DNA of 64,000 bases. Source: Nitrospirota bacterium (GTDB taxonomy: Bacteria; Nitrospirota; Leptospirillia; Leptospirillales; Leptospirillaceae). Positions 35,185-43,600 of this stretch are shown one piece after another. The position numbers were made by a program, and so were the translations under genes. The notes below the pieces were generated by a model. The model did no database searches, had not been told where the DNA came from, and saw nothing but the letters and a program-made list of their open reading frames with translations. The first letter of the stretch is position 1. Each line of letters opens with the position of its first letter. The stretch covers positions 151,471 through 215,470 of the forward strand of contig JAJZXW010000021.1 in the NCBI GenBank assembly GCA_021806225.1, in the 5' to 3' direction.

Positions 35185-35260
35185 AGGCGGATAGCTCAGT
35201 CGGTAGAGCACAGCTCTTACACAGCTGTTGTCGCGGGTTCGATCCCCGCTCCGCCTACCA
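35185..35260 (+). tRNA. tRNA-Val (TAC anticodon)
   Basis: The 76-base sequence folds as a cloverleaf. Acceptor AGGCGGA pairs with TCCGCCT, the D-arm is GCTC/GAGC, and the anticodon stem CAGCT/AGCTG encloses loop CTTACAC with anticodon TAC. The T-arm is GCGGG/CCCGC with TTCGATC. CCA is encoded. An integrase remnant starts 102 bases downstream in the same direction, so this tRNA probably served as an integration site. Confidence 0.97.
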
Positions 35261-35361
35261 TATTTTAAATCATTTTTCTATTTCCTCTTTCATAACATTG
35301 ATTTATTGGGATATTTTGGGGACATCGGCTCCGAAAAACATCACCTTTTCGGAGGCGCCCC

Positions 35362-35547
35362 ATGGCAACAATCACCAAGCGCGGCGATCTTCAATGGAAG
35401 GTGAAGGTCAGAAGAATGGGTTTTCCTCTTCAGTCCAGGTCCTTCGACGCGAAGGCCGAATCCGAGGCATGGGCTCGCCTGGTCGATGGGAAAAATTGGT
35501 GCCTGTCTCTATATTGCGACTTTTCCGACTATCCCGGCAGGCAATAA
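35362..35547 (+). pseudogene. Truncated tyrosine-recombinase (integrase) N-terminus
   Basis: The first 40 or so residues (MATITKRGDLQWKVKVRRMG, then FDAKAESEAWAR) match the arm-type DNA-binding N-terminus of phage/island integrases. They are clearly similar to the integrase remnant at 60567, which begins MATIREGGPYQWQAQVHRKG. After 'EAWARLVD' the frame runs into unrelated codons and stops at 61 residues, so the core-binding and catalytic domains are lost. An intact GGAGG precedes the ATG. Its position after tRNA-Val marks an old integration scar. Confidence 0.75.
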
Positions 35548-35598
35548 GGTATGCCATGATTCTCCTCGTCGATCACCCCTGTGAAGGAGGAAAGAACG

Positions 35599-36021
35599 AT
35601 GAGAGACACGCAGCTGTCACAGAATTTGTCTTCGACACTGGGACTCATGAAGATGAAAGGCCAAATCATCGCTCAACATGAGGAGCGTTTGCGCCAGGCT
35701 CAGCTCAAGAGCGACGTGGCAGCGCTGAGCGAGCTTATTGCAGACGAAATCCAGTTTGTGTTCTTGGACGGATCGGTCACGACGAAAGAAATGGACCTGG
35801 AAGCTCACCGCACCGGAAATATTCGAGTCCAGTCGATCGACTTTTCGGAAGGCGATATTCGTTGCCTGAGCGATTCGGTGGTGACGGCAACAGTTAAAGC
35901 GGCGATGGTCGTTGTTTTTCAGGGGGAAGAAGTTCGGGGCAACTACCGATACTGCCGTACATGGTTGGAACGGAACGGCAGATGGCAAATCGTTGCTGGT
36001 TGCGTAAGTCGGTGTCTGTGA
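35599..36021 (+). CDS. NTF2-like (DUF4440-type) protein
   Basis: The 140-residue protein has the cone-shaped NTF2 fold pattern. A first helix AQHEERLRQAQLKSDVAALSEL is followed by LIADEIQFVFLDGSVTTKE, then strands ending GNYRYCRTWLERNGRWQIVAG, the typical 'R.T.vw...ngrWqivh' finish of DUF4440. Such proteins are small-molecule-binding or enzymatic and usually lack a known role. ATG 35599 has AAGGAGG upstream and is preferred over GTG 35581. It lies in an AT-richer accessory patch after the integrase remnant, suggesting transfer. Confidence 0.75.
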   Translation: MRDTQLSQNLSSTLGLMKMKGQIIAQHEERLRQAQLKSDVAALSELIADEIQFVFLDGSVTTKEMDLEAHRTGNIRVQSIDFSEGDIRCLSDSVVTATVKAAMVVVFQGEEVRGNYRYCRTWLERNGRWQIVAGCVSRCL

Positions 36022-36071
36022 ATCTAGCAGTTGATAAATTCAAGAATTCATCTACCCTTTGGGGGTCGGCA

Positions 36072-36430
36072 ATGATCGAGAAGAGTTTTGCAGAGGAATT
36101 TGCAAGAAGCTGGATTGATGCTTGGAACAGCCATGATCTGGAGCGAATTCTTTCCCACTATTCAGACCAGTTCGAAATGTTTTCCCCTAAAATCATCCAG
36201 ATTGCAGGGGAGCCCTCTGGAACACTCAAGGGCAAAGATGCGGTCGGAAAATACTGGACAATGGCTCTCGGTCTTGTTCCCGACTCAGGTTCGAGCTCAT
36301 CGCCTTGCTGATCGGTGTCAACAGTCTCATTCTCTCCTACAAGGGGACTCAAGGCCGGATGGCGGCAGAGGTTTTTTACTTTGGTTCCGATCATAAGGTC
36401 AAAAGTGCCTATGCGCATTATGCCGTATAA
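36072..36430 (+). pseudogene. Frameshifted SnoaL/NTF2-like gene
   Basis: From ATG 36072 the frame encodes a SnoaL-like start (SWIDAWNSHDLERILSHYSD, then LKGKDAVGKYW) but breaks near 36285 and stops at 36311. In the next frame the family continues without interruption as FELIALLIGVNSLILSYKG to EVFYFGSDHKVKSAYAHYAV and stops at 36430. Inserting one base near 36285 restores a single protein of about 120 residues. This is either a real one-base deletion or a sequencing error. It follows another NTF2-like gene in the accessory patch after tRNA-Val. Confidence 0.75.
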
Positions 36431-36474
36431 GGAAGCCACAGGGGACCTGATTTCTGGAATTCGACGGACTGGAC

Positions 36475-36504
36475 TTGAAAGATACCATCTTTTTCTTTTT
36501 TAAT
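36475..36504 (+). promoter_or_regulatory. Sigma-70-type promoter for DUF5069 gene
   Basis: TTGAAA at 36475-36480 and TTTAAT at 36499-36504 are 18 bases apart. They lie just upstream of a strong AAGGAG ribosome site at 36523-36528. Confidence 0.45.
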
Positions 36505-36534
36505 TTCTGCCGGTTACCCAAAAAGGAGAATCCC

Positions 36535-37014
36535 TTGAGCGAAGCCTTCGATCCTCTCATCCGATTAAGATCTCCCCGCGAAAGACTGGGGGGATATGCC
36601 ATTCTGCCCAGGCTTATCGACAAGGTCCGGCTTCACCATCTCGGCATTCTTCCCGACGAGTACTGCCAAAAACTCCTTTCGTCGGATCAAAGTGCCGCCC
36701 TGGATGGGTGCTTCTTAAAATTCGCCGGAATAGATCCTGAAAGCCTCCGGAAAACGATCCTTTCTGTATCCGAAGACCAGGAGGTCGCCGACTGGGTCGA
36801 ACGAAACGCCCTTTCCCATACCCAGACGGAGAAAGAAGCCTGGGAAACGGAGCTCGTTCGAAGGTTTTCCGATCCGACCCCCGAGCGAATCGCCATTAGA
36901 TCCAGGCTTTACCCTGAACTTGCCGAAAAGCTTGGGGCGAAGACCTTAGGAGCTCTGGATCCCTTTAAGATGATCGATTTGGACGAAGGACGGATTTCCA
37001 TCGGGTCTCTGTAG
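36535..37014 (+). CDS. DUF5069 family protein
   Basis: The protein shows the pattern of DUF5069: LRSPRERLGGYAILPRLIDKVRLHHLG near the N-terminus, then FLKFAGIDPESLRKTI and DQEVADWVERNA. The family is small and of unknown function. The track begins at ATG 36475, which would encode a Phe-rich run. TTG 36535, six bases after AAGGAG, gives 159 residues and is a better start. It ends the accessory patch after tRNA-Val and appears to have its own promoter. Confidence 0.8.
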   Translation: MSEAFDPLIRLRSPRERLGGYAILPRLIDKVRLHHLGILPDEYCQKLLSSDQSAALDGCFLKFAGIDPESLRKTILSVSEDQEVADWVERNALSHTQTEKEAWETELVRRFSDPTPERIAIRSRLYPELAEKLGAKTLGALDPFKMIDLDEGRISIGSL

Positions 37015-37324
37015 CGAACTCCCCCAATCTTCCCTGAGGGTTTAATCGGACTCCGCTTCTGCGATCGGAAAGAGTTCCGGCGTGACGGCCATCCCGATAA
37101 AAAAGTCCAATCCTTTGAAATCTGCATTCATGGTCACTTCATCAGAGAAATGACATGTCCTCCGATTTTGAAACTCCCGGATCCGTTCGTCGACACGGGG
37201 ATTCCAGGGCACAGCAACTCCCGGGGAACGGGAGAAATAGGTCAGCGGCTTTGTCCTCAGGGAGTTTTTCACCCGCTAAGGCCGCAGGGTCCCCCTGGCT
37301 AAAGGATAAGGCTGGCGGGGAGAG
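37015..37324. other. Intergenic stretch with one doubtful minus-strand ORF
   Basis: This 310-base stretch separates the DUF5069 gene from the convergent CDGSH gene. Apart from the doubtful minus-strand ORF listed separately I see no RNA gene, clear terminator or promoter. Confidence 0.4.
37042..37272 (-). CDS. Doubtful ORF or gene fragment (76 aa)
   Basis: From GTG 37272 the frame encodes 76 residues ending GMAVTPELFPIAEAESD. The composition looks protein-like (mixed helices and strands, few rare codons), but I recognise no family and no clear ribosome site. It could be the 3' remnant of a gene disrupted when the accessory patch formed. Confidence 0.25.
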   Translation of the reverse strand: MKNSLRTKPLTYFSRSPGVAVPWNPRVDERIREFQNRRTCHFSDEVTMNADFKGLDFFIGMAVTPELFPIAEAESD

Positions 37325-38023
37325 TCAGGTGCTTGCGTCAAACCCGGTCTCGACGTGGGTCCCGTCGCAAAAGGGCTTGTTCTGCGAGGCGCCGCATCGG
37401 CAGAGGGTGACCCGGTTTCGCACTTCGTAGGGCTGCCCCCCGGCTCCGGTCACCGGGATATTGCCCCGGACCCAGATCGGGCCGGAGCAGCCCCGGGAGG
37501 GATCCTCGACCAGCGCGATCGAGGGTGGGAGCTCCGGTTCGACAAGTCGTCCGGCCTCCGTGTCCCGGGCCACGAGCCGGCCGGCCGGGCAATCCTGCAC
37601 CTCCCGGAGAAAATGGGCCTGCGCCGCCGGATCGTCCGTCCGGCGCACGAGATTCCAGACCCGCCCGTGGGGGTCGCAGAAGCGGGCCAGGGCGCAGAGC
37701 TCCGTGGCATCGAGGAGGTCGTACCGGGGACCCTCGAAGGTCTCCGCCTGTTCTTTGAAGGGGGCCACGGAGGCCGTTTCCGTCCCGTCGAAATCGACCC
37801 CTGCGTGGGAGCCGTCGCAGAAGGGCTTGCTCGCGCTGACCCCGCAGCGGCAGAGGGCATAGGCTTCTTCTGCGGAAAGGGTGGCCCCTCTCTCCCAGCG
37901 GACGGACTCTCCCGCCCGGTTGGTGCCGATCGTCTCGGCATGGAGGGGAATATTCCCCGTGACCAGATAGGGGCCGTTCTTCTGGATCTCGATCCGGCCT
38001 GCCGTTTCGGGCTTCCTGTTCAT
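37325..38023 (-). CDS. CDGSH iron-sulfur domain protein (two domains)
   Basis: CDGSH proteins bind a redox-active 2Fe-2S cluster with three Cys and one His. Two sites are visible: CRCGVSASKPFCDGSH (about residues 73-88) and CRCGASQNKPFCDGTH near the C-terminus. A middle segment of about 90 residues separates them. The start ATG 38023, with GGGAGG five bases upstream, gives 232 residues; the track start at 38056 is longer without support. It shares orientation with pirin, 45 bases downstream of it, so the two are probably cotranscribed. A redox or iron-stress role is plausible. Confidence 0.9.
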   Translation of the reverse strand: MNRKPETAGRIEIQKNGPYLVTGNIPLHAETIGTNRAGESVRWERGATLSAEEAYALCRCGVSASKPFCDGSHAGVDFDGTETASVAPFKEQAETFEGPRYDLLDATELCALARFCDPHGRVWNLVRRTDDPAAQAHFLREVQDCPAGRLVARDTEAGRLVEPELPPSIALVEDPSRGCSGPIWVRGNIPVTGAGGQPYEVRNRVTLCRCGASQNKPFCDGTHVETGFDAST

Positions 38024-38068
38024 GGGGGCCTCCCGGTTGGGGGGTGTCCGGTGCATAAAGCCGTGGGA

Positions 38069-38767
38069 TCAGGCCAGGTCGAAGAGGAGGATCTCGGCTT
38101 CGGGGGCCCCGGCCAGCGTGATCCGGGATTCCTCCGTGATGGCCGCCCCGTCCCCTTCCGAAAGGGGACGGCCGTTCACCGTGCAGGCGCCCGAGGCGAC
38201 CTGCACCCAGAGCCTCCGGCCGGGACGGGTCTCGTGGGAGACCGTGGCACCCTCCTCGAGGAGGGCGGCGTAAAGCCGCGCGTCCTGGTGGAGCGTGAGC
38301 GAGCCCTCCCGTCCGTCGGGGGAGGCCACGAGGCAGAGGCGGTTTCTCTTGTCACGCCGGGAGAAATGCTTCTGCTCGTACCCTGGGGGAAGTTCCGGCG
38401 TCCGGGGCAGAATCCAGATCTGGAGGAAGTGGACCGGCTCTTGGGAGGAGGGGTTGGACTCGCTGTGGCGCACGCCGGTGCCGGCGGTCATCCGCTGGAC
38501 GTCGCCGGGGCGGAGGACCGCGCTTTCGCCCATGCTGTCTGTGTGGGCCAGGGCGCCCGAGAGGACATAGCTGATGATCTCCATGTCGCGATGGCCATGG
38601 GTGCCGAAGCCTCGGTCGGGCTGGACACGGTCCTCGTTGATGACCCGGAGCGCACCGAACTGGACATGGCTAGGGTCGTGATAGTCTGCGAAGGAGAAGG
38701 TGTGACGGCTGTCGAGCCAGCCATGGTCGGCGTGGCCTCTCTCGGAACCTTTGCGAAGGACGATCAT
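38069..38767 (-). CDS. Pirin family protein (YhaK/quercetinase-like)
   Basis: Pirins are bicupin, metal-binding proteins; some are quercetin dioxygenases and others redox sensors. The protein starts MIVLRKGSERGHADHGWLDS and continues with HTFSFADYHDP, both family hallmarks. The metal-binding cupin element is FGTHGHRDMEIISYVL with later GTGVRHSE, giving the expected His/His/His/Glu ligands. ATG 38767 with GGAGG upstream gives 232 residues; the 361-residue track ORF extends through the divergent regulator and is rejected. It lies divergent to an HxlR-type regulator, a common arrangement. Confidence 0.93.
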   Translation of the reverse strand: MIVLRKGSERGHADHGWLDSRHTFSFADYHDPSHVQFGALRVINEDRVQPDRGFGTHGHRDMEIISYVLSGALAHTDSMGESAVLRPGDVQRMTAGTGVRHSESNPSSQEPVHFLQIWILPRTPELPPGYEQKHFSRRDKRNRLCLVASPDGREGSLTLHQDARLYAALLEEGATVSHETRPGRRLWVQVASGACTVNGRPLSEGDGAAITEESRITLAGAPEAEILLFDLA

Positions 38768-38878
38768 GGAGCCTCCGGAAAAGAGGTGTGTGATGCCCGG
38801 CCGGTTGCAGCGCCGGCAGGCCGTCATGAAATCCACTATACCCCCTTCGGGATCTTCTGGATAGTAGATTCCGATTGG

Positions 38879-38892
38879 ATACCTGGTATATG
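38879..38892 (+). promoter_or_regulatory. Palindrome overlapping an extended -10 before hxlR
   Basis: ATACC-T-GGTAT (38879-38889) is a perfect 11-base palindrome. It overlaps TGG-TATATG, an extended -10 element at 38884-38892. Transcription would begin close to ATG 38901, suggesting a leaderless message and autoregulation by the HxlR protein. Confidence 0.45.
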
Positions 38893-38900
38893 CTGTGACC

Positions 38901-39299
38901 ATGACGACGACCCTCTCCCCCCGCCGGGAGCCGCCCCCTCCGGACTGTCCCCTGGATCTTATCCTGAGGCTCCTCTCCGGGGCCTGGACGCCCAAGATCC
39001 TCTGGTATCTCTGCGACGAGCCCCGGCGCTTCGGGGAGCTTCGCCGGGAGATCGGCGGCATCACACCCAAGGTTCTGACTGCCCGCCTCCGGACCCTGGA
39101 GGCGCAGGGGGTTGTGGCCCGGGAGGTGCTGCCCCTCTCTCCGCCCCAGGTCACCTACCGATTGACCCCGGTGGGGCGGGAGCTTCGCCCGGTACTCGAT
39201 GAGATGGCACGGGTGGGGGCGAAACTGGGGGAGGCGGCGAAGAGGCGCGAGGACAGCCGGGAACGGGACGCCCCGGTCTCGGGGTCCGTCCGGAGATGA
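38901..39299 (+). CDS. HxlR-family transcriptional regulator
   Basis: HxlR/DUF24 proteins are small winged-helix dimers, some of which sense electrophiles or oxidants through a conserved N-terminal Cys. That Cys is present in DCPLDLILRLLSGAWTPKIL. The recognition helix region RRFGELRREIGGITPKVLTARL and wing YRLTPVGREL follow. ATG 38901 gives 132 residues; GTG 38895 is an alternative, and neither has a ribosome-binding site, consistent with a leaderless transcript. The divergent pirin-CDGSH pair is its likely target. Confidence 0.93.
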   Translation: MTTTLSPRREPPPPDCPLDLILRLLSGAWTPKILWYLCDEPRRFGELRREIGGITPKVLTARLRTLEAQGVVAREVLPLSPPQVTYRLTPVGRELRPVLDEMARVGAKLGEAAKRREDSRERDAPVSGSVRR

Positions 39300-39389
39300 C
39301 CGCTGCCGCTCCGGCGGCCGATCGGTCTGTTGCCGGATGGAGAGTCCGGCGCGCCAGGACTCCCTGTCCGATCGAGGGAGGAGACATCC

Positions 39390-40622
39390 ATGAAATTTTT
39401 TCATGCCGCTGACATCCATCTCGACAGCCCGCTCAGAAACCTGGCACTGGAAGACCCTGAGCAGCAGGGCCGCCTCCGGAGGGCGACCCGGGAAGCCTTT
39501 TCTGCACTGGCGGATCGGGCCATCGAGGAAGGGGTGTCCCTGATCCTTCTGGCCGGCGACCTCTACGACCACGACAACCCAAACATGCAGGTGGTCCATT
39601 TTCTGAGACGGGAGCTATCCCGACTGGCCGCCCGCGGGATCCGGGTGGTGATCGTCCGGGGAAACCACGATGCCGCCAACCGGATCACCCGTTACCTCGA
39701 CCTCCCCTCCAACACGACCGTCCTCTCAGACAAGGCTCCGGAGACGGTGGTCCTGGAGGAGCACGGCGTGGCGGTGACCGGCCAGAGTTTTACTCCCGGT
39801 CCGGTTACGGACAACCTTGCCCTGGGTTTTCCCCCGCCCGTGTCGGGGCTCTTCAACATCGCCCTCCTCCATACCTCGCTCGCCGGCTCCCCCGACCACG
39901 ACAGTTACGCCCCCTGCACCCTGGGCGATCTCTGCGCCCGGGGTTACGACTACTGGGCCTTGGGCCACATCCACAAACGGGAGATCCTTTCGCGGGAGCC
40001 CTTCGTCGTTTTTCCCGGCAACCTCCAGGGCCGCGACGCGAAGGAAACCGGACCGAAGGGGGCAATGCTGGGCGAGACCGACGGCCATCGCCTGACCTCC
40101 CTCGACTTCATCCCCCTGGACGTCGTGCGATGGCATCTCCTTTCGGTCGACCTCACGGGACTCGTCCATTCCCGGGAACTGGCCGCTCCCCTCCGGGACG
40201 GATTCGAGAGGATTCTCCGGGAGTCCGGCGGGCGGCCCGCCGCCGTCCGGGTGACTCTCTCCGGGCGCTCCTCCCTTCCCCCCGGCTTTATCGACCGGCC
40301 GGAGGCGGTCCGCCAGCTGGTGCTGGCGGTGGCGGCGGAGATTTCCCTCGACGAGCTCTGGGTCGAGCGCGTCCGGATCGATCCCGGACAGGATCCGCCT
40401 CGCCCCCGGGAGCTTCCAGACCCGGACTTCGGGGGGATTCTGGCCGAGGTGCTGAAGGACAGGGAGGGGCTGACAGCCGCCCTTCAGGCCGATCTCGCCC
40501 CGCTCCGGAAGAGTCTCCCCGAGGAGCTCCGGGAGGCTCTCGACGCCGTCCCCGCCCTGGCCGACCCGGAGTCCCTTCTCCCGCTTCTTCTTGATCTTCT
40601 CTACCGGACGGAGGAGCCATGA
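39390..40622 (+). CDS. SbcD/YhaO-type exonuclease subunit
   Basis: This protein is a Mre11/SbcD-family calcineurin-like nuclease that should process DNA ends with its ATPase partner. It starts MKFFHAADIHLDSPL (metal-binding D-x-H). GDLYDHDNP, VRGNHDAANR and GLFNIALLHTSLAG follow, and GHIHKRE completes the phosphoesterase motifs. About 150 C-terminal residues form the partner-binding region. ATG 39390 with GGGAGGAG upstream gives 410 residues. The start motif and the YhaN-like partner indicate the YhaO subgroup rather than classical SbcD. It overlaps the ATPase gene by four bases. Confidence 0.9.
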   Translation: MKFFHAADIHLDSPLRNLALEDPEQQGRLRRATREAFSALADRAIEEGVSLILLAGDLYDHDNPNMQVVHFLRRELSRLAARGIRVVIVRGNHDAANRITRYLDLPSNTTVLSDKAPETVVLEEHGVAVTGQSFTPGPVTDNLALGFPPPVSGLFNIALLHTSLAGSPDHDSYAPCTLGDLCARGYDYWALGHIHKREILSREPFVVFPGNLQGRDAKETGPKGAMLGETDGHRLTSLDFIPLDVVRWHLLSVDLTGLVHSRELAAPLRDGFERILRESGGRPAAVRVTLSGRSSLPPGFIDRPEAVRQLVLAVAAEISLDELWVERVRIDPGQDPPRPRELPDPDFGGILAEVLKDREGLTAALQADLAPLRKSLPEELREALDAVPALADPESLLPLLLDLLYRTEEP

Positions 40623-43600
40623 GGATCGAGCGTCTGGACCTCCTGGCTTACGGGCCCTTCCGGGAGAGGAGTCTCCGGCTGGGTCCGGGTCTCCATGTGA
40701 TCACAGGTCCGAACGAGGCGGGAAAGAGCACCACGCTCCGCGCCCTCTCGAGCCTCTTCTTCGGATACCCCGCCCGGAGCGAGGACGCCTATCTGGTGGG
40801 AACGGCCGACATGGCCCTGGGGGCGTGGCTCACCTCCCGGAATGGGGAGAGTCTTGACCTCATCCGTCGGCGGCGGGGAAAGACCCCCCTCATCCTGGCC
40901 GACGGAACCCCCTTCGATGAGGAGCGGCTCAGGAGCTTCACCGGGGAGCTTTCCCGGGAGAGCTTCGAGCGCCTCTTCTCCCTCGACCCCGTCCGCCTTC
41001 GGGCCCACGGCCAGGAACTCCAGGCCGGCGGGGGGGCTTTGGGGGAGGGGCTTGTCGAGGCCGGGGCCGGGATCGTGAGCCTTCGGAAAAAGCTCGAACT
41101 TCTGGCGGTCTCCAGAAAGGAGCTTTTTCTTCCCACCGGAAAGAATCCACGGATCAACCGGATTCTGGTCCGGCTGGGTGAGATTCGCCGGGATGTCCGC
41201 AACCGGACGGTGTCCCCCCAGGACTACGGCCGGGAGGAGGAAGAAATCCGGCGCATGGCCGGCGAGGCCGAGATCCTCCGGGGCCGGGTCGCGGCGCTCG
41301 AACGCGAGATCCGGCAGACCGAGCGGACCCTTCGGATCCTCCCTCGCCGCCAGGAGTGCGACGCGATCGCCCGGAGACTCTCGGAGCTCGGAGAGGTGCC
41401 GGCACTCCCGCCCGACTTCCCTTCGCTCCGGATCGAGGCCGAAAGCGGAGCGGCCTCCGCCCGGGCCGAACTCGAACGGGTGGAGGAGGAGCTTCGGGAG
41501 ATCGCCAGGGAACGGAGCGCCCTGGGGGATCTCCCCCGAGATCTTCCCGATGCAGAGGCGATCGCTGCCCTCGAAAAGGATTTCGGGGCCGCGGCGAAGA
41601 GCCTGTCGGATCTTCCCCGCAAAGAGCAGGAGCTCCAGACGATGGAGGAGGAGGTCCGCCGGATTCTTTTGCAGGACTCTCTTCCGGGGACCCCCGGGAC
41701 CCTGGAGCGGAGCCTGCCTTCCCTGTCCGCCCGCCGGAAGGTCGTGGCGCTTCTCGAGCGCCGGTCCCAGATCGACGGGGCTCAGGCCGAGGCCCGCAGG
41801 AACCGGGAGAAGGCCCTGGCGGCGCTCGTGCGGGCGGAGGCGGAGCGGACGGCCCTGGGTCCCGTCTCCGAAACGGCTCCCCTCGAGAGCCTTCTCTCCC
41901 GGGGAGAGCGCCTGATGGAGAGAGAGGCCGGCCGGCGGCCGGAGAGGGCCGAACTCGTCCAGCGCCGCCGGACCCTCTCGGAGACGCTCCTTTCCGTCGG
42001 AGCGAAGGACCTTCCTTCCCTCCGATCCCTTGCGGTGCCGGAGGCGTCGGGGGTTCAGCGGATGCGGGAGGCCTTCCGGGGACTCTTCGAGGAGGAGGAG
42101 GGGATCCGAGCCACCCTTTCGCGCCTCGAGCAGGAGGAGTCGGAGCGCGAACGGCGCATCGGCCGTCTCGAGGCGGCGGGCGAGGTCGTGACGGAGGCCG
42201 ATCTCAGAGCGGTCCGCAAACGCCGCGATACGGGATGGCAGCTCATCCGGAGCCGCTACCTTGAGGGTGATCAGGGGGCGGATGGGGGTCTTCAGGATTT
42301 TTTTTCAGGAGAGGAAGGTCCCGCCCGAGGGTTCGAAGGTCTTCTCCGGGAGAGCGACCGGGTGGCGGACCGGCTCGCCGACCGCTCGGAGGAGGCGGTG
42401 GAGCTCGCCCTCCTTCGGCAGCAGCGGGAGGAGTCCCGGGAGACCCGCACCCGTGAAGAGGAGCGTCTTCGCGTCCTTCTGGAGAGAAGGAAGATCCTCT
42501 CCATGGACTGGATCGCCCTGTGGCCCCCGGGGATGCTCCGGACCGCCTCCGATGGCCTTCCGGACCGTCTTCCCGAAGCGATGGCGGAATGGCTGGGAAG
42601 GCGGGAGGCCCTTTTGGCCGAAGGGGAGCGGCTCGACGGGGTCGAGGCGGCGCAGGCGGCCGAGGAGGCGGAAGAGGAGGATCTCCGGCACTCCCTGGAG
42701 GAGGTTCTCGCACGACTCGGAGCGGCTCTTCCCGATGCGGATCTTCCCGCCCTTTTGGTGCGGGGCCGCGCCATTGTGCGGGAGGCCGAAGAGCGGAGGA
42801 GGCGGGACGCGAAGCTGGAGGAAGCATATCGGCTGGCCGTCGAGAAGGAGCGAGAGGGGCGGGAGTCTCTTCAAACTCTCGGAGAGGATTTCGCGGCCTG
42901 GGGGGAGTCATACCGGAAGGCGGGACGAGAGGCCGGGATCGTGCTTCCGGAGGAGCCTGCGGAGGCCCGGGACCTTCTGGAACGTCTGGCCCGGCTTGAC
43001 GAGCTGTCCAGGACCATGGATGTCATGCGGAACCGGATTCTTAAAATGAATGAGGATGTCCGGCTCTTCGAGGCAGAGATGGCCCCCCTGGCCGGAAGAT
43101 TCCTGGGACCCGACTCTCCAGTCTCCCTTCCGGAGCGCGCCCGGGCGCTTTTCAGGGGTTTGCGGGCGCTGCGCGAAAAAGGAATCCAGAGGGAGGCGCT
43201 CGACCGGCGGGAGGAGGAGGCCCGGGGACGAAGGCTCCGCCATGAAGAGAGCCTTTCCGGCCATCTCCGGATGCTCGACCGCCTGATGGCGGAGGCGGGG
43301 ACGGAGTCTCTGGAGGAGCTCCCGAACCGCGAGCTCCGCTCCCGGGAAAAGGGAGCCCTCCTGGCCCGACGGGAGGAGGTGGTCCGGCTGGCGCTGGAGG
43401 CCGGGGAGGGCCTGAGCATCGAAGAGCTCTTCGCCTCCTGCGGGGAAACGGGCGCCGACGATCTTCGGAGTCGCCTCGATGCCCTGGGCGAGGAGCTGGC
43501 CGTCGTCCGGGAAAACAGGGAGTCGCTCCAGAGCGCTCTCGTTTCAAAGCGGAACGATCTGGAGCGGCGTCTCGAGTCCCTTCAGGCGGCGGACCTCCTT

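Noticed and set aside
35961-36311. 116-residue ORF starting upstream of the SnoaL-like gene
   Set aside because: The extra N-terminal codons overlap the preceding gene; ATG 36072 fits the family start and the frame is broken later.
37355-39202. 615-residue plus-strand ORF
   Set aside because: Antisense to the CDGSH and pirin genes, both of which have clear family motifs and ribosome sites.
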